A stretch of DNA of 64,000 nt, taken from positions 1,364,001 through 1,428,000 of the forward strand of contig NC_018388.1 in assembly GCF_000208865.1 (NCBI RefSeq). The letters are read 5' to 3'. Under the pieces are notes generated by a model. It had not been told where the DNA came from. It saw only the letters and a list, made by a program, of their open reading frames with translations, and did no database searches. Below, piece after piece: positions 61,255 through 64,000 of this stretch (positions are counted from its first letter, which is position 1; the number at the start of each line of letters is the position of its first letter). The position numbers were made by a program, and so were the translations under genes. The DNA is from Neospora caninum Liverpool. Lineage: Eukaryota; Apicomplexa; Conoidasida; Eucoccidiorida; Sarcocystidae.

Positions 61255-64000
61255 GAAGCTTCGGATTCGTCTTTGTTGGCGCACTTCCCTGTATTTTTTT
61301 TTCGCGCACACCTATGGTTCAGCATGTCCAGCATTCGTCAGAGTTTGCCGGATGGTCCCTTGCAGCCTCTGCAGCCTATCCAAGGGGAAGACGGACGATG
61401 CGGTATTGGCTTGGCGTGCCAGACCGGGAACAGAGATGAGTCATCCGCACCTGAAACGTCACGCGGAGACAGGCAAGGCCCGAGCGAGCGCTGCCCGTTC
61501 ACGTGTCGCCACAGCTCTAGGGGACACGCGCGAATCGCCGCGGGGGACTCGCAAGAACGACCGACAGAGATAGATGGGCAAACGCGGCACGCGGAACGAA
61601 CAGGAAAGTACGGTCCGGCAGGCACCCTTGCCGTCCCCATTCTCTTTGAGAGGACGGCAGACAGAGATCTGCTGTTGTTGCAGAGCGTGAATGCACTTCT
61701 TCGCGAGGTATCCTCACGATGTGCGCACTACAGCAAAGCGTGTCATCGCACGAGAAAGAAAGCAACAGAGGCGCGACCCCATCGGTCGGACGCTGGCGAC
61801 ACAGCTGCCTGTACCGTATCCAGGATGGCCATGGAAGCAGCGACAGATGAGGCAAAAGGAAAACAGGCTCTGCCTCCAATTGTCACTAGTGGATCCTGCA
61901 GGCGTCGGCGCGAACCCGACGCAGCACGTCGACTCGAAAAGGCAGCCAAGAGCACCGAATCCCATGCTGAGGGCTGCCGGCCATCCTCAGAGCTTCTGGG
62001 GTTCGCAGCACTTGAACCGAGAGACTCTGTTGGGGTTCCAGCAGATGACAGGCTCGGAGGAGATGATGCCCCTAAACACTCTGCCTCTTTGGGTCCAGCG
62101 GAGTCGGGCTCAGCTGGTTTAGGGTCGTGGAATGGCATCCCTGATTCGGCGGCGCTGCTGAGTTCTTTGGTTCCTCTCTCCATCCTAGAAACAGAGTCAT
62201 TACTGCATGCCTCGGGCAAAGTTTTGAGGCTGTTATTGTCTGCTGAGAAACTCGGCAACTCGTGCATTTCCACGCCCAGTGTGGATCAGACCCCCTCTGA
62301 CGTGCCGCGAAGGAACAGCCGCGAAGCCAGCAGTGCCTCGTATCGGAAGCTGATCCTTTGTTCCGGAGGGGAAAGGAGGTGCGGGCAAGCAGCGAAAGGT
62401 ACGAAAGTGGACCCGCCGCGGGGAACGGGGCTACAGGGAAACGTAACGGTTTCCCAGCAGAAACGCATCTCTGGTTCGACTAATCATCCCCGTGCTCGAG
62501 AGCTGTCTCAAAGAGAACAGACGACAGGTTCTGCTGACAGTCACTCTGGAGACAGAAGCTCCAGGAGGGCCAGAAGCCGTACGCTTCGATATTGCACCAG
62601 CACGACCTTTCTCCCGGCGGAATGGTCCGAGAGACACTTCGATTGGAGCCACAACGAGCGGCCGAACGCAGAAATAACTGTTGGGGTTCCTTGCAGTGCC
62701 TCCAGCTGTTGTGTCCAGATGTCGAAGACAGGCGTTCGGTCCTGTCCAATTGGTCAACAAGGAACGACAGTCGCGGCCAGTGTAGCGGAGCGACACTCCG
62801 AGGCGAAAGCGGAGACGCTGCTCGCCTTCGTTTCTACCGCAGCAGAAGATACCCGAGAACCCGGGGAGGCCGATGAACAACCAGCCGCACCTGGGGCAAG
62901 CCCGGGACTCCTAGCTGAGCAAAGGGAAACGGAACCCAGGACCCCTCCCTTGCCTGACGTCGCCACACACATCGCCGCCTCTGCTGGTCAGGCATCTGTC
63001 TCTTCGGGGTCACCCTTGGCTTCCTCCGTGCAGAAGACGGCTGCGTGCTGTCGAGAAGAGACCCAACAGGCTTCGACATCCGCGGATCGAAGGCTGGCGT
63101 CTGCCTACCGCCCGGCCCTCCCTTGTCTCTCTCCGTTTCACGTTCTGGCGGGTCCTGAGTCCCCGACGTCCGATTCCTCGCCGTCGCCATCTCCTCTCAC
63201 GCCGCCTGTTCCGCAGATGGAAGATGCACGAGACGGCCGGCTGTCTTTGGATGACATCGACACCAGAGCACCGCTGCCAGGATCGACGACTGAGCAGTCT
63301 CTCCCGCTTTCCTCAGATGAATTGTTGCACCCTACTCTTCCTCCTCAACCTCTACCCTGTCCACCTGTACCCTTCGTCCCTCCACCAACCGCACAACCTG
63401 ATCTCTCTACACCAGCGGAGGTCTACCCTTTCCCTGAAGATGCGTGGCAGGGAAGTCCTCCCTTTCAGGTGTCTACTGCCTCTGCCTTCTGCTCGTCAAC
63501 CTCCATGGCGTCCCTACGCCGCCGTCGACATGCAAGTGGCATGCGTTCGGACTCTGCCTATGGATTTCCTTGTCCTGTTTCTTTCTGGGTGCCGCTAGCC
63601 TGCACATCCGCGACTCCTCAGTTCCGATCTCGGTCTCCCAGAGCGCGGGTTATCTGTCAACCTTCTCGTCGCCCTCCTTGTCACGACACAACCTCTCTAC
63701 GCTCCGGCACGGGACACGTCTCGCATGTTGCCGCTTCCCCTGGCGCACCCTGTTCCCCGGGGTGGCCCAGTACGGTTCTTTTCTCCCCGCAAGCGGAGGC
63801 CGATGAACAGACACGGCGAGATTCTGACCCATCCATTGCCTTGCCAATGAACGGACTCAGTTGCGTTCCGCCGGAGACAAGAAAGACGCGCGCAGACTGC
63901 AGTTTTCCTGCTCAGAGAGTTTCGCCGTGTTCTCATTCGAGTACGCCCCGCAGTGTCTCAAAGTCAACGCGTGAAGGCACAACAACAAGCACTGCCAGTG
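61255..64000 (+). CDS. Large Ser/Pro-rich protein, partial (runs off right edge)
   Basis: One frame is open without a stop from the acceptor TTTCCTTGTAG ending at 61254 to the last base of the window: 915 codons, with a TAG just before the acceptor in the same frame. In-frame ATGs occur at 61318, 61825 and 61831, so this may be an internal exon or a gene starting at one of them. The product is low in hydrophobic segments and rich in Ser, Pro, Ala, Glu and Arg. Examples: SESHAEG-type acidic/Ser stretches, SSPSPSPLTPPVPQMEDARD near 63185-63235 and a PLPCPPVPFVPPP run near 63340-63400. No catalytic or binding domain is recognised. Length in a GC-moderate sequence makes chance unlikely, but function is unknown. 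Confidence 0.6.

Overview
The window looks like nuclear DNA from a Toxoplasma-type coccidian (Toxoplasma, Hammondia, Neospora or a close relative). Genes are intron-rich with canonical GT-AG junctions. Proteins carry long Ser/Pro/Ala-rich or charged insertions, and introns hold (TA)n tracts. One tRNA synthetase has an apicoplast-type bipartite leader. A short stretch encodes a cytochrome b segment of the coccidian mitochondrial type. I reconstructed gene models by chaining exons whose splice phases agree and whose joined product follows a known family.

Layout, left to right: 3' end of a CAMK/AMPK-like protein kinase (+, about 123-1085); glycyl-tRNA synthetase with 13 exons and an apicoplast-type leader (-, 2166-10620); CstF64-type cleavage/polyadenylation factor with 7 exons (+, 12079-17685); CFIm68/CPSF6-like 3'-end processing factor with 8 exons (-, 19535-25003); a probably mitochondrial 548-residue protein with an SRP54 M-domain-like segment (+, 26729-32675); PRELI/MSF1 lipid-transfer protein with 5 exons (-, 35681-38672); COX19-like twin CX9C protein (+, 41309-42070); an AT-richer gene-poor tract containing a cytochrome b NUMT (42.1-46.6 kb); a type III PI4-kinase-beta gene whose catalytic C-lobe is broken (-, 46605 to about 51471); TLC-domain membrane protein (+, 53049-54618); RNA polymerase III subunit RPC9/CRCP (-, 56055-57684); a second gene-poor tract (57.7-61.25 kb); and a long Ser/Pro-rich reading frame that runs off the right edge (+, 61255-64000).

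From the synthetase onwards genes alternate in strand, giving divergent promoters and convergent tails. Two neighbour pairs share a process: the two pre-mRNA 3'-end factors converge on each other, and the two putative mitochondrial intermembrane-space proteins (PRELI and COX19-like) are head to head. The most unusual locus is the PI4K gene. Its upstream exons splice cleanly in phase, but the catalytic loop is followed at once by a frame-breaking stop, and a large part of the C-lobe is absent.
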